This document shows positions 21,901 to 34,955 of a stretch of DNA of 64,000 nucleotides, in pieces (within the stretch, counting starts at the first letter, position 1; each line of letters starts with the position of its first letter). The translations under genes and the position numbers were made by a program. The notes under the pieces were generated by a model that was not told where the DNA came from, did not search any database, and saw only the letters and a program-made list of their open reading frames with translations. This stretch comes from Sphagnum compactum (taxonomy: Eukaryota; Bryophyta; Sphagnopsida; Sphagnales), in NCBI GenBank assembly GCA_965153455.1, contig OZ234496.1:5403207-5467206 (forward strand), written 5' to 3'.

Positions 21901-24896
21901 TCCGACCACCACTTGAGTAGATGTTTCATACCACTCATGTCTGCCACAACCAGAGAGATGAACCACTTAACAGAAATATAACTAGAAGCAACACTCAACT
22001 TCTTTTACTGCAGCACCATGCAGACTGTTCCTTGCTTGATCACACATTTTCTCTGAGGAGAAGTCCCCACCCCTGAGACCTTTACCCTTTAGAGCTACTG
22101 CAAACACTTTCTAACCACTGGCAACAGGAGAGATGTAATTGCCCACTGTTCACCACAGAACATGGAAACTCCAAGGTTCCCACAGTGAATGGATAACAAG
22201 TTTAGCTAGTGCAGGATTGGCTATCACAGGTAGGATCCATCAGGACCTAGTAGAGAATTTAATCTACCACCACTATCAAGGTGGCTATGAATATGTAGGC
22301 ACTGGGCTACTTGCTGGATGCTTTTCTCAAGAGCTTATGATTCAACAGTTCCCCTCCCTACCCAACCATACTTGAATTTGGGAGGTGCAATGGGTGGAGG
22401 TGCAGGAGCAACATCTGCGACCAGCTCTGTACTTGAAGGCTCAGGGGCAACAGGCAATTCCTCTTCAACAACTTCCACTGGCACCACATCATCCATTGGT
22501 GTGGAGACCTCTGCTTCATGCGGATGTAGGTCCTTTTGACTTTCCTTGATGGCTGCATTCACTTCTTCTGCAAGCTCACACATTGATGATGAAATCAGCA
22601 TCTCAGATGGATAATTCCAAACCTTAAAACCTAAGGTGGGCTAGATTCAGCCTAGGAAATATTGCTGACAGTTGAAACTATAGTTGTTTCACAAGTTCCA
22701 TGTTGACCCCTTGCCACTGGTTCTGAATGTGTCATCTTCCTACAATAGCCTTGATGATAGGCAAGCCCAATGTTAAATCCATCAATTTTGGCAGTACCTG
22801 AGCTTGTTTAATATGGTTTGAGAACTGTTTTATCAGAAGATGCATAATACATCAAGGATATCATTGTCTGTTAATACTGTAGCTATTCTGTTTGAGTATC
22901 TTTTACATGAAAGTGTTAAGCAAGTCTATAGGGCTTCAGGATGACTGTGTGTTGATGCAGATTCATATGCACATTAGAGTAATTTGTGATGGCAAATACA
23001 TGAAGCACATGAAAGATAGCTCTGCATTAATGTGAAAGAACAGAAATTTTTTAAACTCTGATGGGGTAATCCTTGACTTAACAACACCCACATAATCCAC
23101 CATGGTCTCTGTTTCTTTACCAAAATCTCTGTTCCTCTCTGGCACTTGACCTTCATAGACCCATACTCCACAAGTGGAATGTGCATTCAAGCAACAGCCA
23201 TATGCTTTGGAGAACCTTGTGGTTTATCACCTAACACCAACTATTTTTAAAAATTGTAACAGAAAAAAGTGACCTTACCACTCAGTTCTGCATCACACTT
23301 TGAAATCCAAGTTTTAAAAGATGGATTTTTTGGCTCCAAGTCTGCCCCTGCAACAAATGCTGACTTTGCTGTCTGGTATTCCTCAAGAGAGAAGCATGCA
23401 ATACTGTCCATCATAATAATTCAGAACAAACACTGTTAATCAAGTTTAGTCCATCCACCAGCAGAATTAACCATGGTTGTGTGTAGTGGTACAAGATCTT
23501 TACAAAACATAAAAATGAAAAGAAAATGAATGCCAGGACAATGTCAAGCATCTTGAACAATCTGCAACTTGAACACTATCAGAACAGGTGTCTAGTTGCA
23601 AAATGCTACTCTATTTCTTCTAAGGTGTATCTCAAGAACTCAGCTCTCTATTTTGTTAGCCCAAAACTCTGACAACAACATGTGAGGACAAGCATTCAGA
23701 CTTTCAACCCACAATAGTCTACTGTGGCTTATGCATCAATCAGGTTCACACACACATGTTCACAGAACCTACATGGTAAGTCTTCATACTATGCTTCAGA
23801 AATCACAAGCTAGAGAATCACAATAAACACCCAAAGGGCAGCTTACCCTTTTCGCAGATACGCCTTTGGAAGGCTAGGGTTCAACTCAATGGCTTTGTTA
23901 GCATCTGCTACTGCATCTGTTCACACCAATATATATACCATCAATCAGCTTCCATAAAGTTTCACCAACAAGATGAAAATAGAACAAGAACAGGACTACA
24001 CTATGTCCAACAAGCCAGTCAGTCCTTCACCTCCAACAAAGCTGGCTTGTTGCATCTCTCGAACCTAAGGTTATATCATGAACATTTCACAGGTACTCTA
24101 ATAGTCAAACGCCACAATCAGACAAAGGTTCTGACATATCATCCACTGCAACTAATTGTTCCTGAGCAACATAATGGTTACAAGTGCAATTTGCATGCAA
24201 AGTGTGAGGAGACAATAAAAGTGTGTGTCCAATTCTGGCAGCCTGATTCCACCAAAAGTTGCATTACTGTGCTAATCAATCAAGTGTCAAGAAATCCACA
24301 AACAAGAAGGAGGAGGGGGAGGAGGAGAAGTAGAAGAAGACATTTGCTGCAAATGTGGAAAACCCTGGCTAATGGTACTTCGACTCTAAGATCATGGTAG
24401 ACAACGCATCGCTGCTATTATAACAAGCTCAACCCTCACCTAACAAATATTCTCGCACCGCCTTTCAGGACAGCCAGTCAAAAGACCCAATGGCAGACAA
24501 GATGAGTAGATGGGGGAGACGAGAGTTTGTGAGTGTCAGGTAGGATTGGATCGCAAAATGCCCGTTCCAACACTCGCCAGGTACCGATCAAGGGACAGCT
24601 TACCATGCAAGGAGCAGTAAGAAGAAGATAAGCAATCAAGAAAATCGATCATCAAACCAAAGACTCTCCACATACTCTATTTTTCTAGGGTTCCTACCGT
24701 GCGCGGTCCTTGATGATCCGCGCCATGCATAGGTACCTGTAAAGTTCTCGAGCTTCACATGAGCAGCAGCACGACTGATGTAGAATGAAGCGTTCGTGGA
24801 ATCCAAATCTAGGGCCTTAGTGTACAGGTTGACGGCCTCCTCGAAATCCTCGTCGACGAATGCCGCATTGCCTTTCTTCTCCAACTCCTCCGCCAT
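18934..24896 (-). CDS. SGT1: SGT1 co-chaperone (TPR-CS-SGS), complete, ten exons
   Basis: Exons: 24896-24737, 23916-23847, 23403-23279, 22567-22372, 21940-21844, 21447-21382, 20699-20558, 20384-20296, 19483-19379, 19041-18934. They total 1158 nt in perfect phase and encode 385 residues. Exons 1-3 give the TPR region ([40 protein letters not shown]). Exon 4 is an acidic, Pro-rich linker. Exons 5-7 are the CS domain ([37 protein letters not shown]), which docks on HSP90. Exons 8-10 are the SGS domain ([50 protein letters not shown]). SGT1 works with HSP90 and RAR1 on NLR immune receptors and with SKP1 of SCF ligases. The donor of exon 7 (GTGATA) is the least certain junction; a stronger GTGAGA lies 10 nt earlier but would not keep the frame with the chosen acceptor. 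Confidence 0.96.
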
Positions 24897-25019
24897 GACC
24901 CTCCTGCCAATTCCCCCCAACCCCCCACTCTGTTCTCTCCCTAACCTCGAGATTGTGTTCGTGTCTGGTGGCTTACTCGCTCGCTCTCTCGTTCTCGCTC
25001 TCTGTCTCTCTCTCACCTA

Positions 25020-26550
25020 GCCGATGTGTGTTGAAGCAAGCGTGTCTCTGTTTCTCTGCAGCAAAACTCCAACCAACAATGCCCTAAAAACTAAAAACCT
25101 GCCTCTCTCAATTTAGGGCTTAATTTCTGTCGGTATCTGTTGCAGTTTTTGGAGGTTTTTTTTTTCCTATCTAGAACCATCCTTTTTCTTTTCCCGAGAA
25201 TCTTAGAATTGGATTCCCATGTCACTTCCATCCTTCTTCATACAAGAGAGAGTTTCCTGAGTTTCAAATTTCTGGAAAATGTGGGCTTTAGACAGAATCA
25301 GAGCACAAACCAAAACATTCAAATCAACAACAAAGATGGTTTCCTGAATTTCCAATTTCTGGAAAAAGTGGCTACTATTTGGTAGTCAAAGTGGCAACAA
25401 AGCCATTGAAATCAACAACAAAAGCATTCAAACCTAAGTACCTCCTATGGTTTCTTTGTCAATCAATTGGACTTGGTGCTCAAACACAACTTTTTTTCTG
25501 ATCAAATAATTTTTTGTCTGAGTTTATTCAGGCTACTACTGCTGTAGTTTTGCAGGAAACACAATTGTTCAAAGAAACAATGATTAGGTTAGTCTGAAAT
25601 CAAAGCCTGAATTTGCATCCTTTGTCAATTTTCTTCCCTTTCTCTTGACTTCCGAATTTGTGGAAATGTGAAAGTGCCAGTGCTTTGTGGGGAATGCTTT
25701 GTTCCAATGGCAATCTGCATTTTTGCACATCCCCCCCACTTGTGGAACAGCAATTGAATAAGAAGAGAATTCTGAGCTTTCATTATGTGGATTAGTACTA
25801 TTTCATGGATTTTATGTTTCTTGAGCATGATTTGGAACAGTACTTCCAATGTGACAATCTTAGCAATACAATTTTATACAACAATTCAACACTCTGCAGC
25901 TTTTGTAATCCAGGAAATTTCTTTCCCCATAATTATTATACTCAAATAGATTTCTCTGCCTACAATCCTACTAATAAATCTGCTACCAAGCAAGTGCTTC
26001 ACATTGTGATCCATGCAATGTCACACGTGAAATTGATTGTTTCACTCTGCAGATATATTCTAGAGTGTGTTTGTGTCCCTTGTGGAAGAACAAATTTCCA
26101 ACATGGTCAGAAAAATTGACTTGGTCACTGTTACAAGGAAAAAATCCACTAGGGTACAATGATGACAGATTTTGGCAAAAAAAACCCACTTCAGAAGTTG
26201 GAAAGTTGCATCATAAACAAAAGACACGTTTTTTCATGAATGGAATTTCACCCATGACTGCCAACTTCAGGAATTCTGCTTTCAAGCTGACATGCTCCAA
26301 GAATGCTCCTGTTTTACTCTTTCTTTGATTCTCTGCATGTCTGGACTAGGATTCTCACTTTTGTCACAATTCTGCTTGTCACCTTCCCTTAAAAATCAAT
26401 GGCAATGAGTGTCTAATGGATGTGTACAACACGTTGATGCCATAGATAAGGGTTCCAGCACAGCAGCTCCTAGTGCCACCAACCTCCTCCAGATGTAATG
26501 ATGCTTGGGTAACAGCTGCTACTTGCTAAGTTGATGAAACTGAATCTTGC
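25020..26550. other. Intergenic stretch upstream of SGT1, no gene seen
   Basis: It should hold the SGT1 promoter. Two related ~80-bp segments at about 25250-25330 and 25337-25420 share TTTCCTGA, TTTCTGGAAAA, GTGG and AAATCAACAACAAA words. No coding exon was found. Confidence 0.5.
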
Positions 26551-26559
26551 TTTTGCAGG

Positions 26560-27342
26560 CCTCTTAAATAGCTTCTCCACTCCCGTCCAATTTGTGAGCT
26601 TTCTTTAATCACAGCAACAAGGATGTTATAGTAGGACTGGAACAAAGAAAGGCTGCAAAACCCCATCCACATTCAGTATATGACACTCCGAAAATCTCTT
26701 CAATCCATGCATCTCTCTCATCACATTCCTTACCTGTCTTCAGATTCTACCACAGTCTACATGACAAATTCAATCAACAAATCTCAGAAGCTCCACACTG
26801 AAACCAAGGTCCATTCATGCAGGAGATTATATTCAGATTGGTTCTTGCATCAGCCACATACACATCCAGAAAGTAATACCATGTAAATTGCTCGCTGATG
26901 CTCAGCAGGCAAGTGCAGGAGTGACATAATAGAAGGCTGAAAGAAGGCAGCTTCAGCGAATGCCCTTGCTTTTCTTGCTGCATCTGTTCCATTATATATG
27001 CAGAACATCCACTTCAGCAATTGCCAAGACAAAGATCCCACAGGATTGCAAAGAAGCCACCTCAAGAGAACCTTAAAAAGCTTCCAGAATAACCGAAAGG
27101 AACAGTATATGACAAAGTTAGCTGCTGCATGATGGGCACCAGAAATTGCATGCTCCCTTACAGCTTTTGCTGCTGTGAGAGAATTTTTCACCTGCCAGAT
27201 ATGACATTTGTTGCTCAAACTTCAAACCTCCTTCAAACAGAAAAGAAAATTCAATTTCACTTCACTGAAATTGATACATGTCCCATTTATGTACCCGATC
27301 ATCAATTTGATCCATAATCACCATGTTAGGCAGAGAGCTGAC
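26560..27342 (-). pseudogene. 3' fragment of GPI transamidase subunit PIG-S, broken
   Basis: Four exon-like blocks match the C-terminus of PIG-S (Gpi17), a membrane subunit of the ER complex that attaches GPI anchors. 27342-27295 encodes VSSLPNMVIMDQIDDR. 27191-27122 encodes VKNSLTAAKAVREHAISGAH. 26977-26880 encodes the diagnostic AFAEAAFFQPSIMSLLHLP and then EHQRAIYM. The block from 26652 begins PFFVPV. The first three fit one phase, but the donor after 27122 reads CTAACT instead of GTAACT. The terminal block hits a stop after PFFVPVLL, and the expected NILVAVIKE continues in another frame. I found no upstream two thirds of the protein within reach. It is most simply a decayed partial copy. 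Confidence 0.75.
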
Positions 27343-27949
27343 CTGCAAAAGCAGTTCCCATCACAGGAATCAGCCTAACCCACTAGTGAGCTACTGCACA
27401 GGAACAAATTATAAGGTACTCATTTGAATGTTTGAAGCAGCATGGACCGACCCATTTTGACTTTTCCTTTGAAGTTTTATGTCATCACAGTCACTTCAAA
27501 ATCTGGCACTCTCAGTGACAAAGAGAGTCCTATATCCATCTGCATTACAATGCAGCACCGCTCCAATCCTAACTCCAATCAAAGGCTCTGGCTCCCGCCA
27601 CAGAAATCTCAAGCTCTTCAATAAGTTCAAAATTATGATGTTTCAATGCAATGTTCCAATTTCTTCTAAAACATTGAAATCCCCAATTCAAATTGTAGGA
27701 CAAGATCAAGGGGCTTTAATGTAAAACCTACTCAATATGAATATGAAGAAGTGAATGGTATGTGGTCTAAAAATTGCTAAATGTAATGTTTTTCAAATAT
27801 TCAAATTAAATGGATTCAAAATCCGTCACATGTGTGCAATTATTTCATGGTGTGACAAAGTCATATTTTTAAGATCATGCACCATCATTGTACCATAATA
27901 GTCAAAACATGAATAAAAAAAGTGATCATTATATTGAATCTCATGATGC

Positions 27950-28109
27950 TTCCACTACTACAAAATGTGGGTGTAATTCACTGGTCCTTGTTCACTAGAC
28001 CAGTGAAATCACTCCTTCTTCACTGGTCCCCGTTCACTACAACCAGTGAATTCACTCAAAATCCAATGAAATCACTTGGCGTACAAGGACACATTTTGTT
28101 GTAGTGTTC
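27950..28109. mobile_element. 154-bp CACTA-superfamily MITE with TTC duplication
   Basis: The element at 27953-28106 begins CACTACTACAAAATGTG and ends with the inverted copy CACATTTTGTTGTAGTG, one mismatch in 17. The 3-bp duplication TTC is on both sides (27950-27952 and 28107-28109), as expected for CACTA (En/Spm). Inside are four subterminal motifs in alternating orientation, TTCACTGGT twice and ACCAGTGAA twice, like the transposase-binding arrays of that superfamily. It is noncoding. Confidence 0.92.
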
Positions 28110-31100
28110 TAACATATTTAACTAATGTATTCAATAATATAATTTTTCAAAATATTGCATAATATTTTTTTCTCTGATGTTTAGGGAAGTAATACTTGTT
28201 GAAAAATATGTTACACATCATGCTACTGATCATATTTTTTTCATCTTGTGTAACTAAAAGAATTACATGTAACATAGTATATTATCAGATGGGTTTTATG
28301 TTACAAAACATGTTGTCGGTATATTGTTGCATCAAAATCTCACATCAACTAAATGTAGCAATACTTGAGTATGTGTATAAATGTTCTATTCATATATATG
28401 TATAATTTTTTATCAAATCATAAAGCAAACATTTGCACTATTCTAAAATTCTACAATACTATACCCCAACAAATATGCTATTGAATCAAAAAGGCAATCA
28501 CTAACAATTAAAAAAAAACATTTCATTTTTATTATAATTTTTTAACTTGGTTATATCAATCAATTCAACTCTAGAAATTTTCATTTTAAGGTGTAACTGC
28601 ACTAATACATGCCATTAACAATTGTAACCACTGCTTAGTTTTGTGTATTTCAAATTATTAAAAAAAATTACAAATGGACTTGTTTTTATACAAGTTTATT
28701 TTCAACATATTGGTATACCTACCCAAAAAAACTTTAAAATCAATCAAATGAATAAAAAATACACAAAACCATTTTTTATGCTATGTAACTAGTTTTTTTA
28801 TGATAATTAAGTATTAAAAACACTATTTGATTTTTTTTTAATGACATAGCTTTGGTAATTTTGGAAATTTTTAATATAAACTTTAAAATAATAATAATAA
28901 AGAAACTTTGAAAATAAAATTAAAATTTTAAGGTGACATATTGAAAAGATTCTAAAAATATTCTTGAAAAAAATAGTGAAAAAAGCACAAGTTTAAGGGG
29001 ATAGATGTGGCTCCTAATAATATGGTTGGACCTTTTATGAATAACAAAATAATTTCAAAAGCAAAAAAGTTCAATGATCTTCAAATTTTGACCAACATGT
29101 AAATCTAAAATAAATATAATTTCAAATTATATAATGTAAGAAATAATGAAACAAAAATAAAATTATGTACATCAAATAACCAAACAAAATCATGTAAAGC
29201 AAACTTTCTTTAAATGTAATGTTGAAAAAACATGAAAAATGAAGACACTTATCACAAAAAAATTCAATTTGTAATCATGGGATTTGAGCAAAAATATGAC
29301 AAAAAAATTCAATGGCATTGGGTTCTTCTAATTTTCAACATTTTGATTACAAATTTAGAAATTAATTTTGGCACATAAATCACATAGACTTATGTATCAA
29401 CAACCAAAAATCAACAACTTCACCAAAGGATTTCACCCAAAAACGCTAAATTTGTCACCCAAAAATCCCAAAATATTTCACCAAAAACCACCACATTTGT
29501 TTCCAAAAACTACCAAAGTTTTCACCTAAATATTTCGCTAAAAATCACCATACATACAAATATATGTATCTAAAATTTGTTGATATTGTTGTCCAAGGTG
29601 AAAGTGCATGTTCATTGTACTTGTAATGCACAGTCCCATTATATTTTCATATTGATTTTGTAATTTCAAAAACATTGTTGAAAAGAGCATTCACTCTAAG
29701 AAAACAATTTGCATTGAACCTTAAGACTAAATATTGCATACTCAAAGACCCAATAGAACAACCAATAGTACCAACCCCTTTTAGTTTATCTATCAAACCT
29801 CTAAAGATGAATATGAATCACATAGAAGGTGATTGGTTATATTCTACCTTCCTTCTGAACAATGAAACTAGTTGAATCTTCAGTGATGAACTCAACAAAA
29901 TCCAAATGACCCAATTTTTTTGAAAAAAGTATTGCATTATCCTATGCTTATCCTTCTTATGATGCACTAATAGCACACAACTACCATTTGTTCACATAGC
30001 TACAACAAATGCAAAAGTTGAAAACCCACATCCCACCTCATCACATCCACTTGCATTGCTTATTATATTGAAGGAGTGGTAGAAAAATGACTAGGTTCCA
30101 TAGCCACCTAAACATTGAAATACGTCATGTGTTTATCATGATGATTACAAACTGTTTTCCATAATCCATGATCCAATGTCCCATTCAGGGCTTTTCTATT
30201 TCATCCATATTCAACATCATCCATAAAAAAGACATGCACATTTTAAGCAAAAGAACAAAAGTTGAAAGGGTTAAAAAAAATTCCTCAACTCAACAAACCA
30301 CATACTTACAAGGCATTAAGGCCTTTTATTTGTTTGGAGTTGCTTGAAACATTAATACAAAAGTGGGGTGTAGTTCATTAGCTTAAATCACTATGGGGCT
30401 TTTAAAATGAAATAGGGCCATTACATTCTAATGATTTCACCCTAGTTAAAGTTATTTCACTATAGGGTCACTATGTCAACATCATGTTTCGTTATTAATT
30501 GACATAATTCATTATTACAATTTATTATGGTAAATAGATTTATTTTTATGTTGTTGTTCTAAATATCTTAACCAATTTTAAACTATACCCTATGTTATTT
30601 TAGGCTACCTTTGGTTATTTTAAGTTATATCCTAAGGTATTATAGACTATTGTAAGTTATTCTACTTTAATGTATCATAAGTTATATCCTAGCTTATTAT
30701 AGGTTTCTATTCTAAGTTATTATAAACTAAATCATTTAATTAGCCTTAGGCTATACTTTCGGTTATTTTAAATTAGAGTATTATATGTTATTTCAAATTA
30801 TACTTTAGGTTATTCAAGGTCCTTATACTTTATGATATTATAAATTATTTGATTTTAAGGTATAATAACTTAAAAATAATCTAAAATACAAAAATAACTT
30901 ATAAAAAATTGCATATAATAACTTACAATATAATAACCAATAATAACCTACAATAGAATAATAACAAAAAATAACCAAGATTAACCTATGATAAATAGCC
31001 AAAAATAGCCTATAATATAATAACCAAAAAAACCAACCATAATTTAGAATAAAATAGCCCAAAATAACCTATTATACATATGTAGTCAACAATGTTTGAC

Positions 31101-33800
31101 TTTTTTTGGAATTGCATTGTGGTTGCATGTGGCAATTACTTTAAAATTATTGCATGTGACCATTAAAGCAACAACTATGTTGCAACTAGTGTACATACAT
31201 CTAATCATGTCATGTGTTCACATTTCCACCACCCACTATGGGATACATTTACAACTAATTTTCAACATTAATTCCTGTTGATACAATTAATAATGTCATT
31301 AGTGCGCCATTACTAAAATATTATTATTCAATTATGTTATGACTATAGTGCAACTACTTATACTTTAATAAGGATACATATTCATGTGTAATGTTCTATA
31401 ACTTAAAATTAATGCATTTCAATAATTTGACTATTAAATATTAACTATGTTTAATCATTTACTTATTATGAATTTATTGATTATACTAAAGTTATACTAT
31501 TGATTATTAATATGAATAAATAAATGTAATTCATATTTTATATTAACTAAAAATTTAATTATTTACTATTTAAGGTTTAAAAAACAAGTTTGACATGTTC
31601 ACATTACAACCTTATATGGACATGTAACTTGATGGAATTAATAATGTAACTTGATGTAATTATTTTGTGGGTTAAAATATGTAACGTATTGGGTTAGGTA
31701 ATAAGGTGTAATAATTAATAATGTTCATTAAAGGTTTGTGCATGACTCATTAGTTTGTTGTATAATATTAAAAGTTTCATAAAATATAAATTTGAAGTTA
31801 AAAAAAAAAAGATTAATGAAAAAACTTTCAGGTATGGTTTTGTGAATATATAGAAAATTTTATGATAGGAACGATGACTATGACTTTCTAGATATGCATA
31901 AAAGATAGAAAATAAATATGTGAAAAAATGTTTATGAAACAAAGAACATAGATTTTCATATCTATGTAACAAAATTACATAGTTTTGATTCTTTTGACCT
32001 ATTTCTTTTCCATAAATGTATCACAATTGTGAAACATTTTCTATTTATGTTCATAAGGGGCAAGTTATCTACGACTCATTAATGTATCATAAACCCAAGG
32101 GAATGCATAATTCTTGCCTAAAAGCACGGCCCAAAAATGACTTGGTAAAAATAACTTGATTAAAGCATGGCCCAAAGTGTCAAATCCTCTTGAATTAGAA
32201 GATCAATAAATCATTTAAAAAATATTTCAATGACATAATGAATTCAAAACTGGTATGTAATGTTTGAAGACAACATTTATTACTTTTCATTCTTTAGATG
32301 TAGTCTTTTATTTGCATAAATCTAATTTAAGTTAAAATGATCAATTGTTTCCCTGAATAACAAACAATCTTTTCAAATCAATCTCTCCCTTATACGACAA
32401 ATGTTGTGCCAATTTTTTTTTAAATGAGCAAAATAACTTTTGCAAGCTTTAGTTCTATATGTGGGTGTGTGTGAATGTTTTTTTTCATATCCATTCTTGT
32501 CAAAATCTCGAATTGCATTTTAAAGTGGTTATGTTTATGGTTAGTTCCAAGCTAGCGTGTTAAGACTAAGCATTGGTCTTGATACTTACAATTTACTCAA
32601 TAAACTTATATATAAACATAAATATAGATTTAGACAGAACCTGATATTTTAGTGTGTATTTGTTTCCTTAAGCATAAGCTGTTGTGCAGAATTAAATAGT
32701 TAGCAAAATAACTTTACAAATATTAACTACTTTGCTAATTGAAATTATTTTGTCACTTTTATGTCTCCACATCACAATCTGGAACTACCAGAAGTCGCCA
32801 GTTACCAGAAATGAAGTACTGAAGGATTTTGTGTTTTTTGTGTAATCAATGACCGCAAGCTAATCACCAAACTTAATCTACCATTCATATCGTTCAGAGG
32901 TTCAAGAGCAGCAGCATAATTTTCTTGTCAATGGATGAGAAGTCATGTAACCCTTTCCTCAAATCAACAAAAACTTCATATCCAGCATCATATCCAGATG
33001 ATGCATGCACAGGAAAGAAAGGGTGAGAGGTTCTGCTTGGTGAATGCTCACTGGAGGATGAATCATCTCACGAAGCTCTGGATGGTAACTGCCTAGCCTT
33101 CAATTCTTTTGCCATTACATATTTAGTTGAGCAAAAAATAATGGGTGTGTCCAAGTAGAAAATCAGTCTAAATCAGGATATAATTCCCAGCGAGTTATAT
33201 CTGTCTGTAATTACAAATTCAGACAATCTAAGGACTATAATTGTTTTTTAATAATGGAGAACAAATTACTTGGATTTAGGAATATAGTTTACTTCATTCT
33301 TGGGGACACATTGATATATACTCTTCTTATTTCCTTGATGGTGATTATTAGTTGACACAGTAATCTTTGTGTTTTGCAAAATTTACCTACCTCCAACGAA
33401 CTTAATCTTTGGAAGGGCGCAGGGCTAAATCATATCTCATCTTTTAGAAGAACATCAAAACAATGATGCAAACTAAATGTAAAAAGAAGACCAACGACGA
33501 CTTCTCCAAGAATACCTATTTGTGAAACAAGTCTACAAATTCACACCACATTGAGTAATGCAATTCACTTCAAGCAGAAGATATTCAGTACACTCCAAAC
33601 CATAAAAGAGGCATGTGGGAAACAGCCAGGAAAAAAAGTCAATTCTGCCCAGATGCAAAGAGCTTGCAAAATTTTGAGCATAAAAGACTCTTCAAGTGGG
33701 TTGGCACTCTTTTGAGTATATTAGTTGTCAAAACAAATTCACACAACTACTTATTTCAGATTAACTTGGAAGACTTTTCACAAATAAGCCTGTGCTGGTC
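28110..33800. other. Very AT-rich intergenic block, no gene seen
   Basis: Long A and T runs, no splice-consistent coding sequence and no recognisable transposon protein. The only clear structure is the pair of opposed short-repeat arrays at 30540-31080. Confidence 0.55.
30540..31080. repeat. Two opposed arrays of degenerate GGTTATTTTAG-like words
   Basis: From about 30540 to 30840, words like GGTTATTTTA, AAGTTAT and TTATAGGTT recur on the plus strand. From about 30860 to 31080 the same words recur as reverse complements (AACTTA, CTATAATA, AAATAACC). The arrays meet near 30850 and together form a loose inverted repeat of about 250 bp per arm. Confidence 0.6.
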
Positions 33801-33876
33801 TGAAGAAGCCATGAGATTTCTTCTCTCGAAAGAAGCCATGAGCATTCTTCACTCAAGAGAAGCCATGGTGTTTCTT
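33797..33876 (-). repeat. Three 27-bp tandem repeats across a stop codon
   Basis: On the minus strand, units start at 33876, 33849 and 33822, each beginning AAGAA and containing CATGGCTTCT. The first encodes the C-terminal Lys-His-His-Gly-Phe-Ser and stop of the gene at 33853-34955. The next two would encode related HGFF-like tails but lie beyond the stop. Confidence 0.8.
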
Positions 33877-34955
33877 TTCTCCCTCTGCATTTTGAGCACC
33901 CGCCTGATGACCCTTGTTGTAATGCACATACCTGCAAGTATTCACCAAGCACAAATGTTTCAACATTCAACTCCTTGTTGGAGGCAAGGATAATCAAAGG
34001 CATTAATACAGGCTTTCCTTCTCTATTTGACTGGAAAATCAAGCAGTTAATCAAATATGGACGGCTCTGCTCTTTATGGCAAGTTCATCAAACCAGCATC
34101 GGTTAAGATATGAAACATTTCATGAAGGCCCACAAAAAATTATGAACCTACCTGATGAATTGGTAGCCAACAAATACTATTGCAAAAGATTTCAGTAATT
34201 AGATACTAAATCAAAGACAGTAACAACAGAAAGTGTGAAGCAACAGCATGTAACAGAGTCCATAGTCCATACCCTTCATAGCCAGCAAAGCCCAAGATGC
34301 CTGCACCAATGACACCCGCAGCTATTTCCCCCTCAAGCACACGGCGCCGTCTGGCTTTCTCCTCATCACTTATGTCAGTGCGGTGTTTCAAATTCTCAAC
34401 CTATATGCAACACACCATCCACATATACCGGGTTACTTACATGGAGACTAATGTGATGGTGATATAAGAGTCTAGACCACATTTGCACACATTTTCTCTA
34501 TCACACCATGTGTAAGATTCTCCACACTGCAATTCAATAATCCAATGTTAAGTCTGTCATCATACCATACAAAATTTCTATGATATTACTGGGAAAGATA
34601 CGAGGTTTTTTTTCCTACAGGTTGCTCCAGGCGCACACTTCAACAAGTACAATGCTACATCACCTATCAACAATGTTCATAGAAGTAGTCTGATTCCACA
34701 AGGCAGACTTGCGAGTAGCTCTTGTCAATACATGGAAAGAAAACTCACATCTTCTTTCCTCAAGGCGCTTTTGCTGTAACCATGATGATCCTCATCACCA
34801 TAACCTTGGTTGTCATGAGAACGGCGACCTTCATTGATGTTGTGGCGTTGTTCTTCCTCTTCACGACGCTCCTCACGCTCCTCACGTTCGCTCTCGTGAT
34901 GATGCTTGTGGTGGTGGTGCTCATGACCACCCTCGTGCTCTCCGTATCCAGACAT
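33853..34955 (-). CDS. Small His-rich hydrophilic protein, ASR-like C-terminus
   Basis: Exons 34955-34749, 34400-34273 and 33931-33853 total 414 nt in phase and encode 137 residues. The N-terminus is Gly/His-rich (HEHHHHKHHHE) and followed by a charged Glu/Arg block. The middle (DISDEEKARRRR) leads to a glycine-rich hydrophobic stretch AAGVIGAGILGFAGYEGY and a His-containing tail ending KKHHGFS. His-rich ends plus an Ala/Gly helical core recall plant ABA-stress-ripening (ASR/WDS) and related stress hydrophilins, which bind zinc and protect macromolecules. This is family resemblance only; the ASR signature is incomplete. A TATA-like stretch at about 35445-35460 (minus) suggests a long leader. 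The stop lies inside a 27-bp tandem repeat. Confidence 0.75.
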
